Shown: piece by piece, positions 16,783 to 24,596 of the stretch
Numbering within the stretch: the first letter of the stretch is position 1
How the letters are laid out: every line of letters starts with the position of its first letter
Assembly: GCA_019637105.1 (NCBI GenBank)
Contig: JAHBWF010000009.1
Location: 1 to 64,000 of the forward strand
Origin: Labilithrix sp.
Lineage (GTDB): Bacteria; Myxococcota_A; Polyangia; Polyangiales; Polyangiaceae
DNA length: 64,000 bases
Reading direction: 5' to 3'
Program-made: the position numbers and the translations under genes
Notes under the pieces: generated by a model
The model's database searches: none
Told to the model about the DNA's origin: nothing
The model's input: the letters and a program-made list of their open reading frames with translations, nothing else

Positions 16783-16815
16783 TCCGCGCCCTCCGGCCGC
16801 GCCGACCCGCCGGGC

Positions 16816-16839
16816 CGCGGCGCCGTCCAGGGCGCCGCG
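16816..16839. terminator. Hairpin between convergent HNH and lipoprotein genes
   Basis: CGCGGCGCC (16816-16824) and GGCGCCGCG (16831-16839) form a perfect 9-bp stem with a six-base loop, ending at the stop codon of the minus-strand lipoprotein gene. It is likely a shared terminator, though it has no T-run. Confidence 0.45.
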
Positions 16840-17313
16840 TCAGGGCTCCGGGGTGATGCCTCCGTCGCCGCAGGTGCCCCAGAGCGTCCAGCCGCGGTCC
16901 TCGCAGACGAAGAGCTCCTCGCAACCGCAGCAGTCCGGCCCGCAGGCCAGCGCGAGGCCGAGCATGCAGTCGGGCGCCTGGAGCGACTCGCAGCCCGGTC
17001 CGCCGAACGCGCCGGGAGGCGCGTCGAACGAGGCGTCGAACGGGGACGCGGCGTCGGGCGGAGCGCTCGCGTCGGATCGGGCTCTGCCCTCGCGCGGCGG
17101 GCAGGTCTGCCGGAGCTCCCAGACGTCGCCGGGCAGGCACGCGTAGACCGCCTCGCACTCCGGATCGTCGCAGGCGACGCCGCGCGAGAGCGGGCAACCG
17201 CCGGCGGGGATGTTCGAGCACGGGCGCGGGATCGGATCGTCGGCGCACGCGGCCGCGAGAGCGAGCGTCGCCACGACGGCGGCGACGACGGCGACGGCGC
17301 GGCGACGAGGCAT
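16840..17313 (-). CDS. Cys-rich lipoprotein
   Basis: Protein of 157 aa read from the ATG at 17313, where a lipoprotein signal begins (MPRRRAVAVVAAVVATLALA) and ends in the lipobox LAAAC with Cys23. The mature part holds many Cys residues in pairs (CSNIPAGGC, CDDPECEAVYAC, CGPDCCGCEELFVC), suggesting a small disulfide-stabilised surface protein. Its middle is a low-complexity Ala/Ser/Asp/Pro stretch. No known domain is recognised. Proteins of this type are numerous in Polyangiales envelopes. Confidence 0.7.
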   Translation of the reverse strand: MPRRRAVAVVAAVVATLALAAACADDPIPRPCSNIPAGGCPLSRGVACDDPECEAVYACLPGDVWELRQTCPPREGRARSDASAPPDAASPFDASFDAPPGAFGGPGCESLQAPDCMLGLALACGPDCCGCEELFVCEDRGWTLWGTCGDGGITPEP

Positions 17314-17455
17314 CGCGATGTGTCTAGCACCAGGGCGCCTCCGGGCGCGATGGCGGCGCGGAGGAAGGACGCCGGGTCGGGGCGGCCACGGCTCGGGGCG
17401 CGGGTCGACCGGTAGGGGGTTGGGAAGCCGCGGACAATCCGTTAGCGTCCCGATC

Positions 17456-18127
17456 ATGCGTACACCGCTCTTCCGACTCGGGTTCGCGATGTTCACCTCG
17501 GTCACGGTCGTCGCCGCCGTCGCTTGCGGGGGCAAGGAAGGCCCCGACCCGAACACGCCGGCGGGCTCCGGCGGGCCGGGCGGCGCGGAGACGCCGAGCG
17601 GCGCCTCCGGCGCGGGCGGCGAGTCGTCCGGCGGGGCCGCGGGCGGCGATCCTTCGGGCGGCGGCGCGACGACGACCACCACGCAGCTCGGCGACGGCGG
17701 CGATCTCCAGGGCGCGAAGCTCGGCAGCTCGGTCCACACGACGACGGAGACGAAGGGCGAAGGCGGGCCGAAGAGCACGCACGGCCAGAGCGCCAACGAG
17801 CCGGGGCGGACCACGAAGGACATCCAGGCGATCATCGTGGCGCGCCGCGACGAGGCCCGCGCCTGCTACGACAAGGGGCTCGCCGCGCACCCCGGGATCG
17901 AGGGCGATCTCGACGTCAAGTGGGTGATCGACCCGCAGGGCAACGTCACCGAAGCGTCGGTCGACACGACCAAGTCGCAGATCCTCGAGCCGAGCGTCGG
18001 CGCGTGCGTCGTCGAGGTCATCAAGAAGATCAAGTTCGCCGAGAGCAAGGGCGGCTACGAGACGCGCGCGCACTACCCGTTCAACTTCCACCCGAAGACG
18101 TCCTCGGCGAAGGACGCGGGCAAGTGA
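17456..18127 (+). CDS. Lipoprotein with AgmX/PglI C-terminal (TonB-like) domain
   Basis: Protein of 223 aa starting at the ATG at 17456. A lipoprotein signal ends at VVAAVAC. A Gly/Ser/Thr-rich flexible region follows (to about residue 115). The C-terminal domain is of the type named after AgmX/PglI of myxobacteria: IIVARRDEARACYDKGL, then LDVKWVIDPQGNVTEASV and CVVEVIKKIKFAE. The fold resembles TonB C-terminal domains, and the two Cys may form a disulfide. Related proteins are linked to gliding motility or envelope machinery in Myxococcus; the specific partner here is not known. Confidence 0.8.
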   Translation: MRTPLFRLGFAMFTSVTVVAAVACGGKEGPDPNTPAGSGGPGGAETPSGASGAGGESSGGAAGGDPSGGGATTTTTQLGDGGDLQGAKLGSSVHTTTETKGEGGPKSTHGQSANEPGRTTKDIQAIIVARRDEARACYDKGLAAHPGIEGDLDVKWVIDPQGNVTEASVDTTKSQILEPSVGACVVEVIKKIKFAESKGGYETRAHYPFNFHPKTSSAKDAGK

Positions 18128-18146
18128 GGCGCGGCGGCCCGCCGGC

Positions 18147-18905
18147 TCAGCCGAGCTCGGCGGCGACGAGCCGGTAGCCGAGGTCGAGCTCGGCGGCGCC
18201 GCGCAGCGCGGCGTGCCGCTCGTCCCAGACGCCCGCGCGGAGATCGGCCTCGAGCCGCTCGAGCGCGGGCGCCGTGATCGCGGCCGGGAGCTGCCGGAAG
18301 ACGGAGATCCCGCGGCGGACGCGCGGGTCGAGGTACGCCTCCGGCCGGCCCCAGAAGGCGCCCAGGAAGCCGTCCTCGCAGTCGCGCGGGATGGGGACGC
18401 GCGTGACGCGCGCGCTCGGGAGCGCGTCCTCGAGCTCGGCCAGCGTCGGGAAGCGCGGGAGATCGAGGTCGGCGATCTCGGGCAGGTACTCGGTGACCAT
18501 CCAGAACGCGTCGATCGTGGCCGGGTCCCACGTGAGGACGACGACGCGCCTCCTCGCCACGCGGCGCATCTCGCGGAGCCCCCGGGCCCGATCCGACCAG
18601 TGGTGCACGGTCAGCACCGCCAGGGCGGCGTCGAACGATCCGTCCTCGAACGGCAGCGACTCCGCCCACGCCTGGACGCACGGCGCGGCGCCGGGGGGGC
18701 GCTGGCGGATCATCTCCGCGGACGGCTCGACGGCCGTGACGTCGAGGTCGACGGGCTCGTACGAGCCGCTCCCCGCGCCGACGTTGACGACGCTCGCCGC
18801 GTCGCCGAGCGCCGCGCGGATCGCGCGAGCGATCCGCGGATCGGCGCGGCGCGCGGTCGCGTAGTCCGTCCCGATGTCGTCGTAGAGCGGGCGCGGCTGT
18901 TCCAT
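18147..18905 (-). CDS. Class I SAM-dependent methyltransferase
   Basis: Methyltransf_11-like enzyme of 252 aa. The SAM-binding motif I reads VVNVGAGSGSYEP at about residues 39-51, followed by an acidic end of strand 2 (DVTAVEPSAEM) and the motif VLTVHHWSD typical of ubiquinone/menaquinone-type small-molecule methylases. The C-terminal half (FWGRPEAYLDPRVRRGISVF) resembles uncharacterised methylases. The substrate is unknown. It begins 58 bases after the stop of the DUF2063 gene on the same strand, so it may be transcribed with the bufferin locus, though such genes are not a standard part of it. Confidence 0.85.
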   Translation of the reverse strand: MEQPRPLYDDIGTDYATARRADPRIARAIRAALGDAASVVNVGAGSGSYEPVDLDVTAVEPSAEMIRQRPPGAAPCVQAWAESLPFEDGSFDAALAVLTVHHWSDRARGLREMRRVARRRVVVLTWDPATIDAFWMVTEYLPEIADLDLPRFPTLAELEDALPSARVTRVPIPRDCEDGFLGAFWGRPEAYLDPRVRRGISVFRQLPAAITAPALERLEADLRAGVWDERHAALRGAAELDLGYRLVAAELG

Positions 18906-18963
18906 GGGCTCACCGACACAACGCGACGCCGGCGCGTTTCATTCTCGCCGGCCCTTGCCGAGC

Positions 18964-19803
18964 TCACGCGCCGCCTTCGCCGAAGCGCACGGCTCGGATC
19001 CAGCCGAGCGACGTCCAGTCCGCGAACCAACCGGCGAGCTTGCCCTCCAGCGCCTCGAGCGACGCGCCGTCCCCGTTCGCGGCGCCGACCTCCCGCGCGA
19101 CGCGCTCGCACGCCTCGCCGAGCGGCGCGCCGCGGGCGAGCTCGTCGAGCATCGCCGCCGCGTCGGCCTCGACCTCGAGGTAGTGGAGGAGCTCGGGCCC
19201 GCGGTAGACGACCACGCGGCACGCGCGCCGCTCGGGCCGCTCGGGCTCGCCGCCCTTCCGCGCGGCGACCCGGTAGTCGTGCGACGGCCAGGCCAGGCTG
19301 AGCCGCTGCAGCGCCGGGTGGAGCACGATCCGCGCGCGCGGCCACTCGTCCTCGGTCCTGCCGGCGATCGACGCCGGATCGAAGGGCGGCGCGTCCGCGC
19401 CGTCGAACGCGTCGACGAACGCCCACTCGACCTTCGCGAGCTCGGCGAGGAACGGATCCTCGGACCACGGCGCGCGCTCCGCGAGGAAGCGCGGCATGTG
19501 CTCGCCGAGATCGCGCAGCGAGAACGACGCCGGCGGACACGCCTCGAGGTACGCCCGCGCGAGGCGCTCGAAGGCTTCGTCGCCGAGCGCGTGCCGGATC
19601 GACGCGAAGTCGTCGCGGAGGACGTCGACGTGGCGGAGCCAGAACTGCTCGCGGTAGACGTCGACCTGCTCGACGGGCGAGAGCCGCTCGTTGCCGCGCG
19701 CGATGCGCGCCGCCTGCGCCGACAGCTCGGGATCGCCCGCGAGCGGCGCCGAGCGCCGGAGCGCGACGGCGAGGACGGCCTGCGTCTCGGCGAGGGTGGC
19801 CAT
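18964..19803 (-). CDS. bufC: DUF2063 family protein (BufC-like partner of MNIO enzyme)
   Basis: Protein of 279 aa from the ATG at 19803, which overlaps the stop of the DUF692 gene by one base (TGATG). The N-terminal module LSPVEQVDVYREQFWLRHVDVLRDDF through EHMPRFLAERAPW is the DUF2063 domain (residues about 5-100). Its C-terminal part is typical of partners that recognise the precursor peptide and present it to the multinuclear iron enzyme. Translational coupling and the upstream precursor gene fix its role by context. It carries no catalytic motif of its own. Confidence 0.88.
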   Translation of the reverse strand: MATLAETQAVLAVALRRSAPLAGDPELSAQAARIARGNERLSPVEQVDVYREQFWLRHVDVLRDDFASIRHALGDEAFERLARAYLEACPPASFSLRDLGEHMPRFLAERAPWSEDPFLAELAKVEWAFVDAFDGADAPPFDPASIAGRTEDEWPRARIVLHPALQRLSLAWPSHDYRVAARKGGEPERPERRACRVVVYRGPELLHYLEVEADAAAMLDELARGAPLGEACERVAREVGAANGDGASLEALEGKLAGWFADWTSLGWIRAVRFGEGGA

Positions 19804-20669
19804 CACCCGACCTCCGCGGCGCGCGGCGCCGCGAGGACCTCGGCGCGCGCCGCCCGCGCCTTCGCGGCCTCGGCGGCGAGCACCTCCCACTCGGGGATGT
19901 CGTCGTCCCACTCCACGAGCGTCGAGACCGCCCCGCAGCGCGCCACCGCGCGCCGGTAGAGGTCCCAGACCTCGTCATCGACGTGATCGGAGTGCGTGTC
20001 GAGCACGTAGGTCCCCTTGTCGGTGTGCCCGGCGAGGTGCATCTGCACGACGCGATCGGCCGGCACGGCGTCGACGTACGCGGCGGGATCGAAGCCGTGG
20101 TTTCGCGACGAGACGTAGACGTTGTTGCAGTCGAGCAAGATCCCGCAGTCCGCGCGCTCGGCGACCTCGGCGAGGAAGTCCCACTCGGTCATCGTGCTGT
20201 CGCGGTACGTCATGTAGCTCGACACGTTCTCGAGCGCGAACGGCCGCTCGAGGGACCCCTGGACGCGCTTCACGCGCTCGACGACGTGATCGACGGCCTC
20301 GCGGGTGTACGGGAGCGGCAGGAGATCGTGGATGTGCACGCCCGGCGCGCGGGCCCAGCAGAGGTGGTCCGAGACCCACGGCGGATCGAGGCGCGCCACG
20401 AGCGCCCGCAGCTTCGCGAGGTAGCTCGTGTCGAGCGGCTCGACCGAGCCGATCGCCAGCGACACGCCGTGCGGGACGACGCGGTACTTGTCGGCGAGCC
20501 GCGAGAGGTTCTCGAGCGGACGGCCGCCGGCGACGAGGAAGTTCTCGCTGATGATCTCGAACCAGTCCATCAGCCGCTCGGTCGAGTCGAGCACGCGCGG
20601 GTAGTGCGGGATGCGAAACCCGACGCCGACGCCGAGGTCGGGGATCGCGTGACGGTCTCGGAAGCTCAC
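19803..20669 (-). CDS. bufB: DUF692 multinuclear non-haem iron oxidase (BufB-like)
   Basis: MNIO-family enzyme of 288 aa, close to the family length. Characteristic segments are LGVGVGFRIPHYPRVL, WFEIISENF, GVSLAIGS, WVSDHLCW, LENVSSYM, ILLDCNNVYVSSRNHGFDP and VVQMHLAGH. The His, Glu, Asp and Asn residues in them are the usual iron ligands of a TIM-barrel fold. Family members oxidatively modify cysteines in RiPP precursors, as in methanobactin and copper-binding bufferins. The GTG start at 20669 has only a weak ribosome site. It is preceded by a Cys-rich lipoprotein precursor gene and coupled downstream to a DUF2063 gene. Confidence 0.92.
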   Translation of the reverse strand: MSFRDRHAIPDLGVGVGFRIPHYPRVLDSTERLMDWFEIISENFLVAGGRPLENLSRLADKYRVVPHGVSLAIGSVEPLDTSYLAKLRALVARLDPPWVSDHLCWARAPGVHIHDLLPLPYTREAVDHVVERVKRVQGSLERPFALENVSSYMTYRDSTMTEWDFLAEVAERADCGILLDCNNVYVSSRNHGFDPAAYVDAVPADRVVQMHLAGHTDKGTYVLDTHSDHVDDEVWDLYRRAVARCGAVSTLVEWDDDIPEWEVLAAEAAKARAARAEVLAAPRAAEVG

Positions 20670-20788
20670 GTGGGAGAGCCTAGCCTCGTCGAAGCGTCGA
20701 CGAGAGACGAGCGCCGAGGCGGCGTGACCGCGCCCGGCGCTCTTCTCTCGGGTCCCTCAGGACCGCGTGGATGTCACGTGACGCAGGG

Positions 20789-20820
20789 GGCGCTCCCGGA
20801 CGCTGGACGCCGGGAGCGCC
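20789..20820 (-). other. Strong stem-loop between precursor gene and MNIO gene
   Basis: GGCGCTCCCGG (20789-20799) and CCGGGAGCGCC (20810-20820) form a perfect 11-bp stem with a 10-base loop. It lies 20 bases after the precursor stop and 120 bases before the MNIO start. A second 7-bp stem (20825-20831 with 20835-20841) overlaps the stop codon. With no T-run, partial termination or transcript stabilisation of the precursor message is more likely than full termination (inference). Confidence 0.55.
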
Positions 20821-20839
20821 GGCCGATCCGCCGAGCGGA

Positions 20840-21097
20840 TCAGCCCTTGGGGCAGGACGTCCCCTTGCCCTTGCACTCGTTCGAGCCGGCGCAGGAGGCG
20901 TTCGTCTCGGTCTTGCAGCCGCTCGTGCCCTTGCACTCGTTCTTGCCCTTGCAGCAGTTCTTGTCCTCCGGGGGCGCGACGTCCGTCGACGGCGTCGCCG
21001 GGGTCTGCGCCTCCGGCTTCTGCTCTCCCCCGCACGCGGCCAGGCCCGCGAGCATCCCCGACACCGCCGTCATCGCCAAAGCTTTACCCAGGTTCAT
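20840..21097 (-). CDS. bufA: Bufferin-like Cys-rich lipoprotein precursor peptide
   Basis: Precursor of 85 aa from the ATG at 21097, chosen because of AGGAGGAG seven bases upstream and the signal peptide that follows. The signal ends in the lipobox LAAC (Cys22), so the mature product should be lipid-anchored. A Pro/Thr spacer (25-45) leads to a core with seven Cys (48, 49, 55, 61, 69, 75, 82) in two related units, CKGKNECKGTSGC (49-61) and CAGSNECKGKGTSC (69-82). MNIO enzymes convert such Cys to thiooxazole-type groups that bind copper in bufferins. Location next to bufB and bufC supports this. Which Cys are modified cannot be seen. Confidence 0.85.
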   Translation of the reverse strand: MNLGKALAMTAVSGMLAGLAACGGEQKPEAQTPATPSTDVAPPEDKNCCKGKNECKGTSGCKTETNASCAGSNECKGKGTSCPKG

Positions 21098-21200
21098 GTT
21101 CGTTCTCCTCCTCGGCGCCCCGAGCGGGGGCAGCCGACCGCCGTGGCGATCGACTCGCCAGGCGTTACGCGCGGAGCGTACCGAGGGTTTCGGGACGCTG

Positions 21201-21212
21201 GACAAAATTGTC
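21201..21212. promoter_or_regulatory. AT-rich palindrome between bufA and TrmB regulator
   Basis: GACAA and TTGTC arms around AA (21201-21212) make the only AT-rich palindrome in the 198-base divergent region between the precursor gene and the regulator. Its position suits an operator serving both. This is a pattern observation only. Confidence 0.3.
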
Positions 21213-21295
21213 GGCGCCCCGAACCGCGAGCGCCTCTCCGCACGAAACGCCCGAGACACTTGGTGAAGTCGCGCGATTCATGGGAGATAGAGGGC

Positions 21296-22141
21296 ATGGC
21301 CGAGCCGGACGTCGTGCCCGCCCTCGAGGCTCTCGGGTTCAGCTTGAACGAATCGCGCGCCTACGCCGCGCTGCTCCAGGAGAGCCCCGCGACGGGCTAC
21401 GAGGTGGGGGTCCGCGCGCAGATCCCTCGCTCCGCGGTGTACGGCGTGCTCCGCCGCCTGGTGAAGGCCGGCGCGGCGCGATCGATCGCCGGCTCGCCCG
21501 AGCGCTTCGCGCCGGCGCCCGCGGAGGACCTCCTCGTGCTCCTGCGAAAGCGCTTCGACGCCTCGACCGAGCAGCTCGAGGAGGCGGTTCGCCGCATCAA
21601 CGTCACGCCGAAGGCCCCCGACGCGTTCAGCGTCGGCGGCTACCAGCGCATCCTCGAGGAGGCGGAGCGGCTCATCCGAGGCGCGCAGCACCGCGTCGTC
21701 GTGAGCGGCTGGCCGCGCGAGATCGAGCAGCTCGCGTCGGAGCTCAAGCGCGCCGCGAAGCGTCGCGTCTACGTCGTGACGTTCTCCCACGCGGAGCTCC
21801 CGCCGCTCCCCGGCGAGGTCTTCAGCTACGGCCTCGAGGAGAAGGGCCTCGAGGAGTTCTGGAAGCACCGCCTCGTCGTCGTCGCGGACGATCGGCGATC
21901 GCTCATCGGCGCGACCGAGATGGCCGAGACCGACAGCGCCGTCGTCAGCGAGACGCCGGCGATCGCCGAGATCGCGACGAGCCAGGTCGCCCTCGACATC
22001 ACGCTGCTCTCCCAGCGAACGCAGCGCGACGTCGAGGGCGTGATGGCCAAGATGCTCGGCGCGCGGGTCGGCCGCCTCGACACGCTGCTCTCCAGGCGCG
22101 ACGGAGAGGCCCAGAGCGCCCGCTCCAAGGCCGGTCGATGA
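21296..22141 (+). CDS. TrmB-family transcriptional regulator
   Basis: Regulator of 281 aa from the ATG at 21296 (AGAGG just upstream). The N-terminal winged helix is clear: EALGFSLNESRAYAALLQ, GYEVGVRAQIPRSAVYGVLR and LVKAGAARSIAGSPERFAP (about residues 1-75). A coiled linker and a PLD-like C-terminal sensor half follow (YQRILEEAERLIRGAQHRVV, then RLVVVADDRRSLIGATEM). TrmB proteins usually sense sugars or other small molecules. It is divergent from the bufferin precursor gene and overlaps the next gene by four bases (ATGA), so it could control both; this is inference from layout. Confidence 0.88.
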   Translation: MAEPDVVPALEALGFSLNESRAYAALLQESPATGYEVGVRAQIPRSAVYGVLRRLVKAGAARSIAGSPERFAPAPAEDLLVLLRKRFDASTEQLEEAVRRINVTPKAPDAFSVGGYQRILEEAERLIRGAQHRVVVSGWPREIEQLASELKRAAKRRVYVVTFSHAELPPLPGEVFSYGLEEKGLEEFWKHRLVVVADDRRSLIGATEMAETDSAVVSETPAIAEIATSQVALDITLLSQRTQRDVEGVMAKMLGARVGRLDTLLSRRDGEAQSARSKAGR

Positions 22142-23847
22142 GCGACTCGCGACGACCGCCGCGGGGGTCTTTGCCGGCGCGCTCGCCCTTCTCCGTCCCC
22201 GCGGCGCGCGCGGAGCCCGACCTGGGCCCGGGCGCGCGCGCGGCGAGCGCCCGCTCGGTCCCGCCGGGCCGCTCGATCCCGCCGCCCGCGGCGCTGGGCG
22301 GCGATCCCTACGCCGATCTCCTCCGGGACACGCGCGGGCTCCGCCGCGAGCAGTCCGCCGCGCGCGAGCAGTGGCTCGCGCGGATCGACAACGCGCGACG
22401 CGAGGAGATGCTCTTCGAGCTCGAGGTGCTCCTCAAGGGCCTCGCCTGCTTCGCGAACCCGCGCAACCACGCCGGTCCGCCGCGCCGCACGGCGATCGTG
22501 GCGCAGGACTACCGCGAGGCGCTCGTCCTCGCGCGCGACGCGATGCACCGCATCGTCTACCTGTGCCGGCAGCTCCTCGGCGAGCAGGAGCGCGCGTTCG
22601 TCTTCCAGCGCTACCTCGAGATGCTCCTGCCCGACGACACCGCGCGCACGCGGCTCGTTCGGGGGGCCACGAGCCAGGACACGCCCGAGGAATCGCTCTT
22701 CCTCCTGCGCCACGCGCTCACCAACCTCCTCGAGGTCAGCGGCGGGATCACCCGCCTGCCCCGCGTGCCATTCCGCCTCTTCTACGCGGCGCTGTCGGTC
22801 GCGCATCGCGAGGTCTCGCAGTCGGCGTTCTTCAACCCGCTCGTCGCGCTCGAGTTCCGGCCCGAGTTCGACCGGATCACGAACCAGCGCGTCCTCGAGC
22901 TGATGCGCCAGGTGCCCGGCGAGCAGGCGCGCCGCCTCGTCGCGCTGACGTTCCTCGCGCTCTTCCGGATGCTCCGCTACGTCGCGCTCCTCGAGCACGT
23001 CGTGCGCGAGCCGCGGCCCGCCGGCCTCGTCTACGTGGTTCTCAGCGTGCTCCGCTCCGACGCGCGCGCCCTCACCGACTACCTGCGCAAGCAGACGGGC
23101 CATCAGCTCGCCGAGAGCTTCGAGCGCGAGCTCTTCAAGGTCCCCGCGTCGCAGATCCGCGCGCGCTACGACGAGCTGCTCTCCGAGGCCCACCGCCTGG
23201 TGGCGATCAAGGCGACGCTCGGCGGCATCGCGGCCAACGTGCGGCTCGAGCTCCGGCGCGCCTTCGAGCACGATTTCGTCGCCCCCGACGGCGGGGCGAC
23301 GAGCGAGGAGCTCCGCGCCGCCGTCGCGACGGTGGCGACCAACCTCCGGCCGGCACTGCAGAACGCGGTGCTCGTCCTCGGCAAGGCGCTCGGCGCCCGG
23401 CTCGACGAGCACGGCGTGTTCGACGACGCCGCCGCGAAGCGCTCGCTCTCGCTCCGCCTGCGCCGCGACGTCTGGATGTTCGCCCAGATCGTCCGCGCGT
23501 TCGCCGCGAAGGCGCGCGCGACGCCGAGCCGCGAAGACCGCTGGAGCGGCGCCTCGTCACTCCAGTTCGTGCGCGAGTTCCTCTCCTACTTCGACGCGAT
23601 GGGCTACCCGCTCCTCCGCGCCGCCGACTACCCGCGGTTCGACGCGTTCATCGCGGCGCTCACCGCGCTCGAGGAGACCGATCTCCTCGATCCGGTGCGG
23701 CTCGAGCGCGCCGTGGGCGAAGCCGAGCGCTTCTATCTCTTCCTGTCCGAGCTGTTCGAGCAGATCGGACAACGCGACGAGCTCAAGGGCGTCCCGTTCG
23801 ATCGCCGCCAGGCGGCCGAAGCGCTCAAGCTCTACCTCGGCGACTAG
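22138..23847 (+). CDS. Large helical protein of unknown function, 569 aa
   Basis: Starts inside the stop of the TrmB gene (ATGA), so it is translationally coupled to it. The N-terminal 60 residues are Pro/Arg/Ala-rich and disordered. The rest is almost entirely alpha-helical with regular leucine and charged patterns (for example EEMLFELEVLLKGLACF, RIVYLCRQLLGEQERAFVF, ALTNLLEVSGGITRL, RFYLFLSELFEQIGQRDEL). There is no signal peptide, membrane segment, nucleotide-binding motif or Cys pattern. I recognise no family. Similar long helical proteins occur in myxobacteria without known roles. Coupling to the regulator suggests a linked process. Confidence 0.8.
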   Translation: MSDSRRPPRGSLPARSPFSVPAARAEPDLGPGARAASARSVPPGRSIPPPAALGGDPYADLLRDTRGLRREQSAAREQWLARIDNARREEMLFELEVLLKGLACFANPRNHAGPPRRTAIVAQDYREALVLARDAMHRIVYLCRQLLGEQERAFVFQRYLEMLLPDDTARTRLVRGATSQDTPEESLFLLRHALTNLLEVSGGITRLPRVPFRLFYAALSVAHREVSQSAFFNPLVALEFRPEFDRITNQRVLELMRQVPGEQARRLVALTFLALFRMLRYVALLEHVVREPRPAGLVYVVLSVLRSDARALTDYLRKQTGHQLAESFERELFKVPASQIRARYDELLSEAHRLVAIKATLGGIAANVRLELRRAFEHDFVAPDGGATSEELRAAVATVATNLRPALQNAVLVLGKALGARLDEHGVFDDAAAKRSLSLRLRRDVWMFAQIVRAFAAKARATPSREDRWSGASSLQFVREFLSYFDAMGYPLLRAADYPRFDAFIAALTALEETDLLDPVRLERAVGEAERFYLFLSELFEQIGQRDELKGVPFDRRQAAEALKLYLGD

Positions 23848-24109
23848 ACAGTAGATTCGAGCGCGAAGGGCGCCGGGCGACGAGCGCGACCGTCGATCCG
23901 CCGGATCTGCGGCACTGTACGGCCGCATACCACCCCTCAGGCGTTTGGGTGCTCGCCTGCACCCCCTGAACGCGCAACGCCCTGGATCGCGCGCCGAACG
24001 CGGCATCCGATCTCAGCCCACCGGAATCCCCACGCTCGAGCTCCCGCGGTCCGCGGCGCGTCCTCTGGAGCCTCGCTCCGCGCGCACAGCCTCACGCGCG
24101 CGCACAAAA

Positions 24110-24148
24110 GACGAGAGGGCGCCCCCGGTTGGGGTACGCCCTCTCGTC
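24110..24148 (-). terminator. Strong intrinsic terminator of histone H1-like gene
   Basis: GACGAGAGGGCG (24110-24121) and CGCCCTCTCGTC (24137-24148) form a perfect 12-bp stem, with CCCC/GGGG pairing inside the loop. On the minus strand it is followed by CTTTTGTG, a good T-run. It terminates the gene at 24217-24534. The remaining part of the 23848-24216 gap shows no gene or other signal I can support. Confidence 0.8.
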
Positions 24149-24216
24149 CAAGTTGCCCGGTGACCCGAAACTACAGGGCCAGGCTCAGGCAAAACAGCGA
24201 TCCGGTCCCAGCGAGA

Positions 24217-24534
24217 CTATTCCTCGCCTTCGTCCAGCCCTGCGCTGGACGTGGGAGCGCCGCCCAACATCGACGGAACACCGGCCGGCGGAGCTGCTTT
24301 CTTGGCGCGAGCCTTGCTCGCCCCAGTCGCACGCTTAGCCGCGGACCGCCCAGTTTTCGCCGCCTTGGGGGCGGCTCGCCTAGCTGGTTTCTTGGCAGCC
24401 TTTCTGGCACCACCAGCCTTGGTCTTCTTGGCGGCAGCGCGCTTCTTGCCGCCCGCCTTCTTCTTGGCGGTCTTGCCCGCCGCCTTCTTCGTGGTCTTCG
24501 TCTTCTTCGCCGCAGCCTTCTTCTTAGCAGCCAT
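24217..24534 (-). CDS. Histone H1-like Lys/Ala-rich DNA-binding protein
   Basis: Basic protein of 105 aa: Lys, Ala and Arg make up most of residues 1-85 in KKAAAKK/KKTK repeats resembling the C-terminal tail of histone H1. A short acidic end follows (SSAGLDEGEE). Such proteins bind and compact DNA without sequence preference and are common in GC-rich bacteria, either alone or fused to HU. AGGAGG lies eight bases before the ATG, a consensus-like promoter lies upstream and a strong terminator follows, so high expression as a single transcript is likely. The acidic tail may limit self-association, by analogy only. Confidence 0.88.
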   Translation of the reverse strand: MAAKKKAAAKKTKTTKKAAGKTAKKKAGGKKRAAAKKTKAGGARKAAKKPARRAAPKAAKTGRSAAKRATGASKARAKKAAPPAGVPSMLGGAPTSSAGLDEGEE

Positions 24535-24567
24535 TCGTATGTCCTCCTGCAGAGGTGATCTACATGA

Positions 24568-24596
24568 CGTATATGGTCACCTACGTTACATGTCAA
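24568..24596 (-). promoter_or_regulatory. Sigma-70-type promoter of histone H1-like gene
   Basis: On the minus strand, TTGACA (24596-24591) is followed after exactly 17 bases by TATACG (24573-24568). Transcription would start near 24561, leaving a leader of about 26 bases that includes the AGGAGG site. This is one of the best housekeeping-promoter matches in the window. Confidence 0.75.

Noticed and set aside
18147..18905. Methyltransferase as a core member of the bufferin locus
   Set aside because: It is on the same strand and only 58 bases downstream, but it is not part of known bufferin sets, so the link is left as a possibility only.
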